Origin: Synechococcus sp. Nb3U1
GTDB lineage: Bacteria > Cyanobacteriota > Cyanobacteriia > Thermostichales > Thermostichaceae
Assembly: GCF_021533835.1 (NCBI RefSeq)
Contig: NZ_JAKFYQ010000001.1
Coordinates: 716,079 to 780,078, forward strand
DNA length: 64,000 bases
Direction of reading: 5' to 3'
The notes under the pieces are model-generated. The model was not told the origin of the DNA, made no database searches, and saw nothing but the letters and a program-made list of their open reading frames with translations. This document shows positions 17,048 through 25,543 of this stretch, in pieces. Position numbers and translations under genes: made by a program. Numbering within the stretch: the first letter of the stretch is position 1; each line of letters starts with the position of its first letter.

Positions 17048-18244
17048 CTAGTAGAAAAACTCCCGCCAGCGCACGGGTTTGAGTTTGCGCATGTAAAGCC
17101 AATCGAACAGGTTTTTCAGGACTGTGGCCGAGTAACCCCGCCAGATCAACCCCCCCTTTTTGGCCACAGCAACTCGGTTGCCCACCGTCACGCAGACAAA
17201 AGCCGTGGCTTGTGGTCGGTAGGAGATCAAGGGTTGTTCACGGATCAGCCGCAGCAGGTTTTGGGCGGCAATCGGCCCCTGGCGCACCGCGTACACCCCA
17301 ATCTTGGGCAATAGTCGAGTTGGGTCTCCCCAGGCAAAATCGGCACAGTCCCCCATGGCCAAGATCCGTTCTGCCCCTTTCACTCGCAGGCATTCATCCA
17401 CGAGCAGGGATCCCGCCGGCCCCACCGGCAATCCACATTCAGAGAGCCAATTCGGTACCTGCAACCCACCTGCCCACAAACGAGTCTGGGCCACCCATTC
17501 GGTGCCATCTGTAAGCCAAACTTGTTCTGGCCCAAAGGCTTTTACCTGACGTTCTGCCCAGATTTCCACCCCCAAGCGACGGATCCCAGCTTCGATGGAG
17601 CGGCTGAAGCGGTTGTCTTCTCCCACAGTAACGCCCGCGGCCAGATATCGGTTGCGGTTGATCAGCACCAATCGGGCTTGAGTCAGAGGGATCCCGGTTT
17701 CGGCGCTCATCTCTCGGCAGAGGTCGTAGAGTTCTCCCATCAGCTCGGTGCCCGTACAGCCTCCCCCTGCCACCACAAAAGTCAGTAGGCCCGGTGTCGG
17801 ATCCCCTTGGGCGGCCCGTTGCCAGCACTGTCGGATCCAGGTTTGGGCGGCCAACAGTTGTTCTGCGGGGCGAATGGTAAAAGCGTGTTGGATCCCCTCG
17901 ATGCTACGCAGCTCGCGGCCCACATTCACCAGCAGATAGTCGTAGGCAAGCCTTTGCAGGCCCATTTCAGTTTGAACCGTGAGGGTTTGAGCCTGTGGCT
18001 GAATTTGGGTAACTCGACCCTGGACATACTCTGCCCCATTGACCTGGATATGCTCCAACAGCGGGATCTGTACCAAGTCCAGCGAAAAGCGGCCACTCAA
18101 AAGCCGTGTGGACATCCCGGAATTGACAATATGAGGGTATGGATTGATGGCGATGACCCGTGCCTGACCCCTAAGCGCCCGCAGGGCATCAACGGCCCCA
18201 TAGCCACATCCGGCCAAGATCACTGTGGGTAGGGATCCCGTCAT
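17048..18244 (-). CDS. FAD-dependent NAD(P)H oxidoreductase, NDH-2-like
   Basis: A 398-residue two-dinucleotide-binding flavoprotein. N-terminal FAD site VILAGCGYGAVDALRAL, central NAD(P) site FVVAGGGCTGTELMGEL, and the C-terminal FAD contact ILAMGDCADF. The C-terminal YMRKLKPVRWREFFY segment recalls type II NADH dehydrogenases, which feed electrons from NADH to the quinone pool without proton pumping. Cyanobacteria have several such paralogues, some thought to be redox sensors. ATG 18244 places the Rossmann motif at the usual distance; upstream codons in frame look untranslated. It is divergent from yidC, with 70 bp between starts. Confidence 0.88.
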   Translation of the reverse strand: MTGSLPTVILAGCGYGAVDALRALRGQARVIAINPYPHIVNSGMSTRLLSGRFSLDLVQIPLLEHIQVNGAEYVQGRVTQIQPQAQTLTVQTEMGLQRLAYDYLLVNVGRELRSIEGIQHAFTIRPAEQLLAAQTWIRQCWQRAAQGDPTPGLLTFVVAGGGCTGTELMGELYDLCREMSAETGIPLTQARLVLINRNRYLAAGVTVGEDNRFSRSIEAGIRRLGVEIWAERQVKAFGPEQVWLTDGTEWVAQTRLWAGGLQVPNWLSECGLPVGPAGSLLVDECLRVKGAERILAMGDCADFAWGDPTRLLPKIGVYAVRQGPIAAQNLLRLIREQPLISYRPQATAFVCVTVGNRVAVAKKGGLIWRGYSATVLKNLFDWLYMRKLKPVRWREFFY

Positions 18245-18314
18245 TGTTCTAAACGCCCTCGTCAACCGGACGGAAGCCATTACAATAGGTTACGGACATT
18301 CGCCAGTACCCCTC

Positions 18315-19505
18315 ATGGATTTCGGAGTCGGATTTCTCTCCAACAACGTCATGTTGCCAATCCTAGATTTTTTCTACGGGATCGTGCCTAGCTACGGACT
18401 GGCCATCATCTTCCTGACGTTGGTGATCCGCTTTGCCCTTTATCCCCTCAACGTGGGCTCCATCCGCAACATGCGGCGCATGAAGGTGATCAACCCAGTG
18501 ATGCAGCGGCGGATGCGGGAAATTCAGGAGAAATACCGCGACGATCCCCAGAAGCTGCGGGAAGCCCAGTCTAATCTCTACAGCGAATTGGGAGCTAATC
18601 CTCTTGGGGGCTGTTTGCCGCTGTTGGTGCAGATGCCGGTGCTGTTTGCTTTGTTTGCTACATTGCGGGGATCCCCATTTGCGGCGGTCACCTACGATGT
18701 GAACCTGCAAATCTTGCCTGCAGAGGTGGCGGCTGAGGTGGTGCCTGCTCCCTATGTCAGTCCTAGCAAAAATATTTTTGTGACCGATTCCCTGCACAAG
18801 CCAGTGGTGCTGGTGGAGCCGAAGGGCACCAAGATCGGCGTCGGGGAAGAGGTGGAGTTTCTGCTGCAGGGGGCGGGCGGCAAGGCCTTCGAGCAGCTGG
18901 TAACGGAAGCGGGTGGGGATCCCAGCCGGTTACAGCCCATCTGGAAACTAACCAAAGGGGAAGATCGCGCCCAAATCAAGCCCGATGGCACCCTGCTGGC
19001 TCTGGAGCCGGGGGATATAACTGTGCAGGTGTCGATTCCGGGCCTGGCTTCTGATACAGGGTTCCTCTTCATTGACAAACTGGGTCGGGTGGGAGCCTTT
19101 GACGAAGACGGCACCATCCACTGGGACATCATCGCCATGATCGTCATCTTTGGAGTGTCGATTTACCTAAACCAATCTTTAACGACCGCCGGACAGGATA
19201 CAGGTAAGGAGGATCCCAGCCAAAGTTCTATGGCGCGCATCACCCCTGTGTTGTTTTCGGCAATGTTTTTGTTTTTCCCCTTACCTGCCGGTGTACTGCT
19301 CTACATCCTGATTTCCAACATCTTCCAAACCGTGCAAACAGCTTTGCTCTCCCGCGAGCCTCTGCCGGAGAATCTGCAACAGTTGGTGGAAGAAGAACGG
19401 CGGCGGGCGGCTGAAGTGGTAACTGTGGAGGCGGAGGTGGTAGAAAAGTCCGCTAAGCCCAAAGCGGGTGGAGAAGGACGGGAATCGTTGCCTTTTGAGC
19501 CTTAA
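18315..19505 (+). CDS. yidC: Membrane protein insertase YidC/Oxa1
   Basis: Inserts proteins into plasma and thylakoid membranes. 396 residues: TM1 near the start (LPILDFFYGIVPSYGLAII), the conserved positively charged hairpin with IRNMRRMKVINPVMQRRM, TM2 (LGGCLPLLVQMPVLFALF), and TM3-5 at the C-terminus (WDIIAMIVIFGVSIYL; PVLFSAMFLFFPLPAGVLLY). Between the second and third spans is an insertion of about 100 residues (about 150-255) that looks like a bacterial Ig-like beta domain. ATG 18315 fits the cyanobacterial family start MDFGVGFLSNN. Followed by jag/khpB-like and DUF177 genes, a common grouping. Confidence 0.95.
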   Translation: MDFGVGFLSNNVMLPILDFFYGIVPSYGLAIIFLTLVIRFALYPLNVGSIRNMRRMKVINPVMQRRMREIQEKYRDDPQKLREAQSNLYSELGANPLGGCLPLLVQMPVLFALFATLRGSPFAAVTYDVNLQILPAEVAAEVVPAPYVSPSKNIFVTDSLHKPVVLVEPKGTKIGVGEEVEFLLQGAGGKAFEQLVTEAGGDPSRLQPIWKLTKGEDRAQIKPDGTLLALEPGDITVQVSIPGLASDTGFLFIDKLGRVGAFDEDGTIHWDIIAMIVIFGVSIYLNQSLTTAGQDTGKEDPSQSSMARITPVLFSAMFLFFPLPAGVLLYILISNIFQTVQTALLSREPLPENLQQLVEEERRRAAEVVTVEAEVVEKSAKPKAGGEGRESLPFEP

Positions 19506-19576
19506 GGAATCCCCTGCTGCTAAGCTGAATCCTTAAATAAGCTCGTCAGCCCCTTTTGGATTGGGAGTTGCCCAGG

Positions 19577-20167
19577 ATGAGTCCCCCTGAGTCTTCTAAG
19601 GGAACCGCAGCATCCACCCTGAACGAATCAGCTTTGGCTGAAAACCAAGAACGTGCCAAACAGTGGCTGCAACAGGTACTCTCCGCCATGGGGATCCCGG
19701 CCTCGGTACGGGTGGTGGGAGAAGCGGTGGAGATCGAGGCTGCTTCGCTCACGGCGGCACAAAAGCAACTTCTGCTGAGCAAAGCTCCCGCATCGCCAAG
19801 GGAGTTGGGCCATGAAGAGGATCGCTCTCCGGTGGTACTGGATGCGCTGCAATATCTGGCCAATACCCTTCTGAACCTGAATCAACCGGAAGACCAGCAG
19901 CAAGCCTATACCTTAGAGCTGGATGGCTACCGCCAGCGCCGGTTACAAGAACTGCAGGATATGGCAACTTCGGCAGTGGAACAGGTACGAGCTAGCGGCC
20001 AGGAATATGAGTTTCAAGCCCTTTCGGCTGCCGAGCGGCGGCAAATTCATACCCTGTTGAGCGACCCCGCCTATGCGGATCTAGAAACCTTTAGCCGAGG
20101 TAAAGAGCCTGAACGGCGCCTGGTGATTCGTCCGGTGCCTAAAGGAGCTAAGTTGAACATGGAGTGA
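19577..20167 (+). CDS. R3H/Jag (KhpB-like) RNA-binding protein
   Basis: A 196-residue protein. The middle shows a KH-like fold region (QWLQQVLSAMGIPASVRV, VEIEAASLT) and the C-terminal half a R3H-type domain (ALQYLANTLLNLNQ, LELDGYRQRRLQELQDMA, ALSAAERRQIHTLLSDP). These proteins bind RNA and are nearly always encoded next to yidC. ATG 19577 is chosen since GGGAG is 9 nt upstream. About 40 N-terminal residues are polar and poorly conserved-looking. It lies 71 bp after yidC and 57 bp before the DUF177 gene. Confidence 0.88.
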   Translation: MSPPESSKGTAASTLNESALAENQERAKQWLQQVLSAMGIPASVRVVGEAVEIEAASLTAAQKQLLLSKAPASPRELGHEEDRSPVVLDALQYLANTLLNLNQPEDQQQAYTLELDGYRQRRLQELQDMATSAVEQVRASGQEYEFQALSAAERRQIHTLLSDPAYADLETFSRGKEPERRLVIRPVPKGAKLNME

Positions 20168-20224
20168 GCATTGTGTCTTTGGCTGGGTCGGCGAGAGCCC
20201 TGCTAGCGACAAAAGAGAGTAGGA

Positions 20225-20740
20225 ATGTTGAAGCCCATTCGTCTATCCGATCTACGACAGCTTCCCCAACAAACGCAGGAGTTGGAGTTTAAGCAGTTTT
20301 TCCAGGGCTTCGAAAGCCTGACTCCCGTGGAGGGATCCCTTCAGGCCAGCCATCGGGGCCATTTTCTCGAAGTCAGTGCCGAGGCGCACACAATCGTCAC
20401 CCTCACCTGTCACCGTTGCCTACAGCAGTTTAACCATCGGCTGAATGTGGAGTTTGAGGAGATTATCCTGATTCGGGATCCCAGTCCCGAGCCTCTGCCC
20501 TTGGAGCTGGAACTGCAAGATGAGGAACTGCTGGAGAGTTTGCCCCCTAGTGGTGAGTTGGATGTGGAGGACTGGATTTACCAACATCTGCATTTGGAGA
20601 TGCCTCGCCAGTTGCCCTGCCGCCCCGACTGTGAGGGCATTGTGGTAAAAAATCCGCAGGAGCGGGTGGATCCCCGCTGGGCCGCTCTGGCATCTTTAGC
20701 GGCTAGGCTTCAGCAGTCCCCGCTCAAGGATTCCCCTTAG
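20225..20740 (+). CDS. DUF177 (YceD family) protein
   Basis: 171 residues with the YceD hallmark: two cysteine pairs, TCHRCLQQF and CRPDCEG, probably binding zinc, flanking an acidic middle. Family members are linked to 23S rRNA accumulation in plants and E. coli, and in most bacteria sit beside rpmF; here the neighbour is the R3H protein instead. AGTAGGA precedes the ATG. Ends 25 bp before the phytyltransferase gene, so it belongs to the yidC transcription unit. Confidence 0.88.
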   Translation: MLKPIRLSDLRQLPQQTQELEFKQFFQGFESLTPVEGSLQASHRGHFLEVSAEAHTIVTLTCHRCLQQFNHRLNVEFEEIILIRDPSPEPLPLELELQDEELLESLPPSGELDVEDWIYQHLHLEMPRQLPCRPDCEGIVVKNPQERVDPRWAALASLAARLQQSPLKDSP

Positions 20741-20765
20741 GTTTGTTTTATATTCTTAATATTTG

Positions 20766-21668
20766 ATGTTGAACTTGCCGGTACTCTGGCGTTTTGCCCG
20801 ACCTCACACCCTCTATGGCACCAGTGCAAGCGTGCTGGGCCTTTACCTGTTGGCGGGGTTTGTGGCTGAGGGATCCTGGGGATCCCTGCTATCCAGTCTG
20901 CCTTCGTTGCTCCTGGCTTGGGGGGCTTGTTTGGCGGCTAATGTCTACATTGTCGGCCTCAACCAGCTTACAGATATTGAGATTGACCGCATCAACAAAC
21001 CCCATCTGCCCTTGGCTGCCGGATCCCTGACCTGGGCACAGGCGGTGGGAATTGTCTCGGTGTGCGGAGTGGGATCTGTGCTGTTAGCGGCGATGGGGAT
21101 CCCCTATTTGGTACTGACGGTGCTCCTGAGCAATGGGATTGGTACGGCCTATTCATTGCCCCCATTCCGGTTGAAGCGCTTTCCGCTGGCGGCCTCGGCT
21201 TGTATCTATTGTGTGCGGGGGTTAATCGTCAATTTGGGCCTTTACAGCTATTTTCAGCAGCTACTCCAGGCAAGGGTGGAGCTATCAGCACCGATTGTGT
21301 TGCTAACGGGGTTTATGTCCATTTTTGGCTTGGTGATCGCCCTTTACAAAGATATTCCCGACATGGAAGGGGATCGTAAGTTTGCCATCGCCACCTTTTC
21401 TTTACAGTTTGGGCAAGAGCGTATTTCAACCTTTTGTATTGGAATTTTGGCCTGTTGCTATCTGGGGTTGATTGGATTGGGGAGTGGGCTTTTGCCGGTG
21501 CAAAACGGTATTTGGCTGTTGGTAGGACATGTGCTGGGGTTGGGGATCCTCTTGGGCTATGGGATCCGTCTAGATACAACGCGACGGGAAGCGATCGTGA
21601 ATTATTATCAACTGATCTGGAAGCTGTTTTACCTGGAGTATCTGCTCTATCCTTGGGCATTTTTCTGA
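20766..21668 (+). CDS. hpt: Homogentisate phytyltransferase
   Basis: Prenylates homogentisate with phytyl diphosphate, the committed step of tocopherol (vitamin E) synthesis, in the membrane. The UbiA-family protein has about nine spans and both prenyl-diphosphate/Mg motifs: NQLTDIEIDRINKPHLPLAA (residues ~58-77) and DIPDMEGDRKFAIATF (~197-212). The second motif with KFAIATF is typical of homogentisate transferases rather than of UbiA or chlorophyll synthase. ATG 20766 (or TTG 20763) lacks a clear ribosome site. It follows the DUF177 gene by 25 bp. Confidence 0.92.
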   Translation: MLNLPVLWRFARPHTLYGTSASVLGLYLLAGFVAEGSWGSLLSSLPSLLLAWGACLAANVYIVGLNQLTDIEIDRINKPHLPLAAGSLTWAQAVGIVSVCGVGSVLLAAMGIPYLVLTVLLSNGIGTAYSLPPFRLKRFPLAASACIYCVRGLIVNLGLYSYFQQLLQARVELSAPIVLLTGFMSIFGLVIALYKDIPDMEGDRKFAIATFSLQFGQERISTFCIGILACCYLGLIGLGSGLLPVQNGIWLLVGHVLGLGILLGYGIRLDTTRREAIVNYYQLIWKLFYLEYLLYPWAFF

Positions 21669-21784
21669 TTTTCCCGAGTGTAGAGATCTCACGCAGACAC
21701 GCTGGTTTGTAGAGAAGGGTATCGATGGATGGGCATCCGTTGGCACAAATTTTAGACTAGATTATCTCTTTGGGGCGGTGGTTT

Positions 21785-22657
21785 ATGGCGCACTTGAAAC
21801 AACGGCGCTCCGAGAATGTGAGCGGTGAATTTTACGTCGATAGCACCTGTATCGATTGCTATACCTGCCGGTGGATGGCCCCGGAGGTGTTTAAGGAGAT
21901 CGACGACCAATCGGCGGTTTATCATCAGCCCAGCACCGCCAGCGAACGAGAACGGGCCTTACAGGCGCTACTGTCGTGTCCCACGGCTTCGATTGGCACC
22001 CTCAATCCACCCCCGGAGATCAAAACGATTCAAGCCAGCTTCCCGATCCCGGTCATAGACAATGTCTATCACTGTGGTTACCACTCCGAGCGCTCCTATG
22101 GGGCAGCTAGCTACCTCATTCAGCGACCCCAAGGGAATGTGTTGATCGATTCTCCCCGCTTTGTCGCCCCACTGGTGAAGCGCTTGGAAAGCCTGGGCGG
22201 GATCCGCTACCTCTACCTCACCCATCGGGATGATGTGGCGGATCATGAGAAGTTTCAGGCCCATTTCGGCTGCCAGCGGATTTTGCATGTAGACGACATT
22301 AGCCGCAGCACCGAGGCGGTAGAAATCCAACTGAGCGGACGGGATCCGGTTGAGTTGGCTCCTGATCTGCGCATTTTGCCGGTGCCGGGCCATACCAAAG
22401 GTCATACAGTTCTGATCTACCAGGAGGAATTTCTCTTCAGTGGCGATCACTTGGCGTGGTCGGAGCAATGGGGGCATTTGGTCGCTTTTCGCAATGCTTG
22501 CTGGTATTCTTGGGCGGAATTGCTAAAGTCGATGCGGCGCTTGGCGGAGTATTCCTTCACGTGGGTGCTGCCGGGCCATGGCCGCCGGTACCATGCGGAT
22601 CGGGAAACCATGCAACAGCAAATGCAGCGGTGCCTTGAGTGGATGAGCGGGCAGTGA
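21785..22657 (+). CDS. Ferredoxin-domain / metallo-beta-lactamase fusion protein
   Basis: A 290-residue two-domain protein. Residues ~10-75 form a 4Fe-4S ferredoxin-like module with STCIDCYTCRWMAPEVF and a later LSCPTASIG cysteine. Residues ~85-280 are a metallo-beta-lactamase fold with LTHRDDVADHEKF, PVPGHTKGHT, FSGDHLAW and LPGHGRRYH. The first metal motif reads HRDDVADH rather than HxHxDH, so metal ligation is altered. Such fusions are known in cyanobacteria but their reaction is unknown to me. ATG 21785 avoids an unusual five-residue extension. The stop is followed after 1 nt by the ABC permease start. Confidence 0.82.
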   Translation: MAHLKQRRSENVSGEFYVDSTCIDCYTCRWMAPEVFKEIDDQSAVYHQPSTASERERALQALLSCPTASIGTLNPPPEIKTIQASFPIPVIDNVYHCGYHSERSYGAASYLIQRPQGNVLIDSPRFVAPLVKRLESLGGIRYLYLTHRDDVADHEKFQAHFGCQRILHVDDISRSTEAVEIQLSGRDPVELAPDLRILPVPGHTKGHTVLIYQEEFLFSGDHLAWSEQWGHLVAFRNACWYSWAELLKSMRRLAEYSFTWVLPGHGRRYHADRETMQQQMQRCLEWMSGQ

Positions 22658-22658
22658 A

Positions 22659-23540
22659 ATGGGGATGCTAGCGGGTTGGGATCCTTTGGCTTGGCTCTCG
22701 GATCCCTTGGCCTACGGGTTCATGCAGCGGGGATTGTTAGCAGCTCTGTTGGTGGGGGTGCTCTGTGCCGTTTTGGGATGCTATGTGGTACTGCGGGGTA
22801 TGGCCTATCTGGGAGATGCCTTGGCCCATGCCATTTTGCCAGGAGTGGCCATCGCCTACTTGATGGGGGGCAATTTGACCCTCGGAGCCCTAATCGCGGC
22901 GGGGTTGGTGAGTGGTGGAATTGGGTTTCTCTCCCGTTCGGGACAGATTCGGGAAGATACCGCGATTGGCATTTTGTTTGCGGCTTCGTTGGCGCTGGGG
23001 GTAGCGCTGATTAGCTCTATCAAAACTTACGCTCAGGATTTGACCCATATTTTGTTTGGCAATGTGCTGGGGGTGAGCAACAGTGATTTGCTTTTGATGG
23101 CAGGGCTGAGTGTGGGGGTACTGGGGCTAATCCTGATGTTGTACCGGCAGTTTTTGCTGGTCAGCTTCGACCCGGTTTTTGCGGCCACTCAGGGCATTCG
23201 GGCAGAGTTGTTCCGGCAGTTGTTGTTGCTAATGTTGGCGGTGACGGTGGTGGTGTCGTTGCAGGTGGTGGGGGTGGGATTGGTGACAGCAATGTTGGTC
23301 ACACCGGGGGCGACGGCTTATCTGCTGACACGGCGCTTGCCGGCGATGATGGCTTTGGCGGCCTTGATCGGGGCCGGGGGAAATGTGCTAGGGCTGTACC
23401 TGAGTTACTACATCGACATTGCCTCGGGGGCGGCAATGGTTCTGACGGTGGCCTCAATCTTTTTGTTGGTATTTCTATTTGCTCCAGGCCGGGGTTATGT
23501 GTGGAGCTGCCGCAGAGCAAAAGGGATGGGCAAGTTTTAG
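22659..23540 (+). CDS. ABC-3 family metal permease (Mn/Zn type)
   Basis: A 293-residue polytopic protein with about eight spans. GCYVVLRGMAYLGDALAHAI and LPGVAIAYLMGG are the signature region of MntB/ZnuB-type permeases, as are QVVGVGLVTAMLVTPGATAY and the IDIASGAAMVLT end. It should form the membrane channel for manganese or zinc uptake with an ATPase and a binding protein, but neither is encoded here. ATG 22659 starts 1 nt after the preceding stop, so it is coupled to the ferredoxin/MBL gene. Confidence 0.9.
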   Translation: MGMLAGWDPLAWLSDPLAYGFMQRGLLAALLVGVLCAVLGCYVVLRGMAYLGDALAHAILPGVAIAYLMGGNLTLGALIAAGLVSGGIGFLSRSGQIREDTAIGILFAASLALGVALISSIKTYAQDLTHILFGNVLGVSNSDLLLMAGLSVGVLGLILMLYRQFLLVSFDPVFAATQGIRAELFRQLLLLMLAVTVVVSLQVVGVGLVTAMLVTPGATAYLLTRRLPAMMALAALIGAGGNVLGLYLSYYIDIASGAAMVLTVASIFLLVFLFAPGRGYVWSCRRAKGMGKF

Positions 23541-23565
23541 CTCTTCGGTCAGCGTCGGGAGGATG

Positions 23566-24009
23566 TTACGGATACCAAGCCACCGCTTCGATCTCCACCA
23601 AGGCATTGAGGGGTAGGCGGGCCACCTGTACACATGAGCGAGCCGGGGCGGGATCCGTCGAGAAAAACTCCTGGTAAACCTTGTTCATGGCGGCAAAGTC
23701 GTTCATGTCGGCCAGAAAGACTGTTGTTTTGACCACGTTGGACAGGTTCGTACCCCCAGCAGCCAACACTGCCTGCAAGTTCCGCAAGACCTGATAAGTT
23801 TGGGAGGTGATATCTTCTCCCACCAGTTTTCCCGTTTTGGGATCCAAGCCCACCTGTCCGGCGGTAAAAATAAATGGGCCAAGAGCCGCAATACCCTGGC
23901 TGTAGGGGCCTACTGGAGCCGGAGCAGCATCGGTTTGAACCGCACAACGACCAGGCCCCGGCTGACCGAGGTGGCCAATGGCTTGAACAGCCGGATTGAC
24001 TTCATTCAT
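23566..24009 (-). CDS. ridA: RidA family enamine/imine deaminase
   Basis: Hydrolyses reactive 2-aminoacrylate and other enamines/imines released by PLP enzymes. The RidA signature is complete: PVGPYSQGI, FTAGQVGLDPKTGKL, NLQAVLAAGGTNLSNVVKTT, and the C-terminal PARSCVQVARLP carrying the conserved arginine. The product has about 147 residues, some 20 longer at the N-terminus than usual. GGAGG lies 7 nt before ATG 24009 (4 nt before ATG 24012). Single gene. Confidence 0.92.
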   Translation of the reverse strand: MNEVNPAVQAIGHLGQPGPGRCAVQTDAAPAPVGPYSQGIAALGPFIFTAGQVGLDPKTGKLVGEDITSQTYQVLRNLQAVLAAGGTNLSNVVKTTVFLADMNDFAAMNKVYQEFFSTDPAPARSCVQVARLPLNALVEIEAVAWYP

Positions 24010-24158
24010 CATGAAACCTCCGAGAAACCCCCACCTCGCGTTAGCAGGTAGTTGTTTATCTTCAATGTTCTAACTCTTCTGTCACGCTACCACAGGCGGA
24101 TCCCGCCCAGAGAGAACTGGGAATGCGAAGATGAGCAAGTCGGGTTTGACTGTAGACG

Positions 24159-24509
24159 ATGCCATTGATCCAGCTGCAAACTTCCATCCAGCCAGAACCA
24201 GCCCGAGTGGAGGAACTGCTCAAGACGCTTTCTGCTGCTTTGTCCCAACAGTTAGGCAAGCCAGAGTCTTATGTGATGACGGCTTTTGAGGCTGGGATCC
24301 CGATGACCTTCGCCGGCAGTACGGATCCCTGTTGCTATGTGGAGATCAAGAGCGTTGGGCAGTTTTCCGCTAACCAAACCCAAGCTATGAGCGAGTTCTT
24401 TTGTGGCAAAATCGAGGCTGATTTGGGGATCTCCAAAAAGAGGATTTACATTGAGTTCGCCGAGGCCAAAGGCTATCTCTGGGGCTGGAATGGCACTACT
24501 TTTGGATAA
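24159..24509 (+). CDS. MIF-like tautomerase family protein
   Basis: 116 residues beginning MPLIQLQTS, where Pro2 becomes the catalytic N-terminal proline after Met removal. The body matches the macrophage migration inhibitory factor fold: PESYVMTAFEAGIPMTFAGS, PCCYVEIKSVG, and GISKKRIYIEF, as in other bacterial MIF homologues. Phenylpyruvate tautomerase activity is plausible; a cellular role is not known. Followed after 12 bp by a YjbQ-family gene. Confidence 0.9.
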   Translation: MPLIQLQTSIQPEPARVEELLKTLSAALSQQLGKPESYVMTAFEAGIPMTFAGSTDPCCYVEIKSVGQFSANQTQAMSEFFCGKIEADLGISKKRIYIEFAEAKGYLWGWNGTTFG

Positions 24510-24521
24510 GGGATCCCAACC

Positions 24522-24953
24522 ATGCAGGTAACGGTTCAACATCAACAACACACCCTTTCCATCCGGACAACCGGCAAATCTTTGCATTGCTTTACGGGGG
24601 AAGTTCAACAGTTGGTGCGCGCCTCGGGTATTCAAGTGGGGCTGTGTCACCTATTTGTCTGCCATACTTCTGCTAGTTTGTTGATTCAAGAAAATGCCGA
24701 CCCGGATGTATTGCGGGATCTGGAGAAATTTTTCTCAGAGTTAGTGCCAGAAGAGTTGAGCCGGTACCAGCACATCGCCGAAGGTGCCGATGACATGCCT
24801 GCTCACATTCGTTCTGCGCTTACCCATACCTCCGAAACCATCCCGATCCGTTCCGGTCAACTGGCTCTGGGAACTTGGCAGGGCATTTACCTGTGGGAAC
24901 ATCGACAACGGGGGCAACTGCGGCAGGTGGTGGCGCATCTGACCGGATGTTAG
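24522..24953 (+). CDS. YjbQ / UPF0047 family protein
   Basis: A 143-residue member of the YjbQ family, with the conserved CHLFVCHTSASLLIQENADP, DDMPAHIRSALT and QGIYLWEHR. The two histidines and the Glu of these motifs coordinate a metal in known structures. YjbQ proteins have weak thiamine-phosphate synthase activity, but the physiological role is unsettled. It lies 12 bp after the MIF-like gene. Confidence 0.92.
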   Translation: MQVTVQHQQHTLSIRTTGKSLHCFTGEVQQLVRASGIQVGLCHLFVCHTSASLLIQENADPDVLRDLEKFFSELVPEELSRYQHIAEGADDMPAHIRSALTHTSETIPIRSGQLALGTWQGIYLWEHRQRGQLRQVVAHLTGC

Positions 24954-24984
24954 GGATCCCGTTTGCGACTGGGGACAGCCAGAT

Positions 24985-25440
24985 CTAGAGCCACAAACCC
25001 ATGAAAACGCTATTGGGATCCTCTTTGTAATGGCCAAAGGGTGGGCAATAGTGAAACCCAAACTTTTGATACAACTGCCTGGCCGGCTCGAAGAAAGGCA
25101 TGGATCCTGTTTCCAAGCTGAGGCGGTCATAATTCCGAGCTTTTGCTTCTTCCAGAATATGTTGGAGCAACCTTGAGGCAACCCTTTTTCTACGGTATTG
25201 AGGAGCCACGCGCATAGACTTGATCTCGCCATGAAGGGGATCCCATTCTTTGAGCGCTCCACATCCGGACAATATTTGTTCATCCCAAATCGTCCAGAAG
25301 GTGATTTCCGGTTTTCTCAGCCCGTGAATGTCGAGGGCATGTTTGCTTTCTGGGGGCGAGACAGATCGCATCTCTTGGATGTGTTGATCGAGAAAGTCGG
25401 CGATTTCTTTCCCTGTGAGATCATCGACATTGATTTGCAT
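24985..25440 (-). CDS. GNAT family N-acetyltransferase
   Basis: 151 residues with the GNAT core: ILSGCGALKEWD (beta4), EIKSMRVAPQYRRKRVASRL (acetyl-CoA-binding R/Q-x-x-G/K-x-G/A loop, here QYRRKRVA), and RLSLETGSMPFFEPARQLYQ with the following KFGFHYCPPF. This resembles the YjgM/ElaA-type group of putative acetyltransferases; the acceptor is unknown. ATG 25440 gives a normal N-terminus; upstream in-frame codons are cysteine-rich and probably not translated. Confidence 0.85.
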   Translation of the reverse strand: MQINVDDLTGKEIADFLDQHIQEMRSVSPPESKHALDIHGLRKPEITFWTIWDEQILSGCGALKEWDPLHGEIKSMRVAPQYRRKRVASRLLQHILEEAKARNYDRLSLETGSMPFFEPARQLYQKFGFHYCPPFGHYKEDPNSVFMGLWL

Positions 25441-25543
25441 ACTTGATTTGCATAATGGGTGTGCTGTTTGAGAGCAAAAGGTGCAGCCTAGCATTGGGTA
25501 GTTTCATCTTGCAATCCACCCAACACGAGCCCGATAAACTTGA

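Noticed and set aside
19556-19576. Longer TTG start for the R3H protein
   Set aside because: ATG 19577 has GGGAG at correct spacing; the TTG extension adds a short non-conserved tag without a ribosome site.
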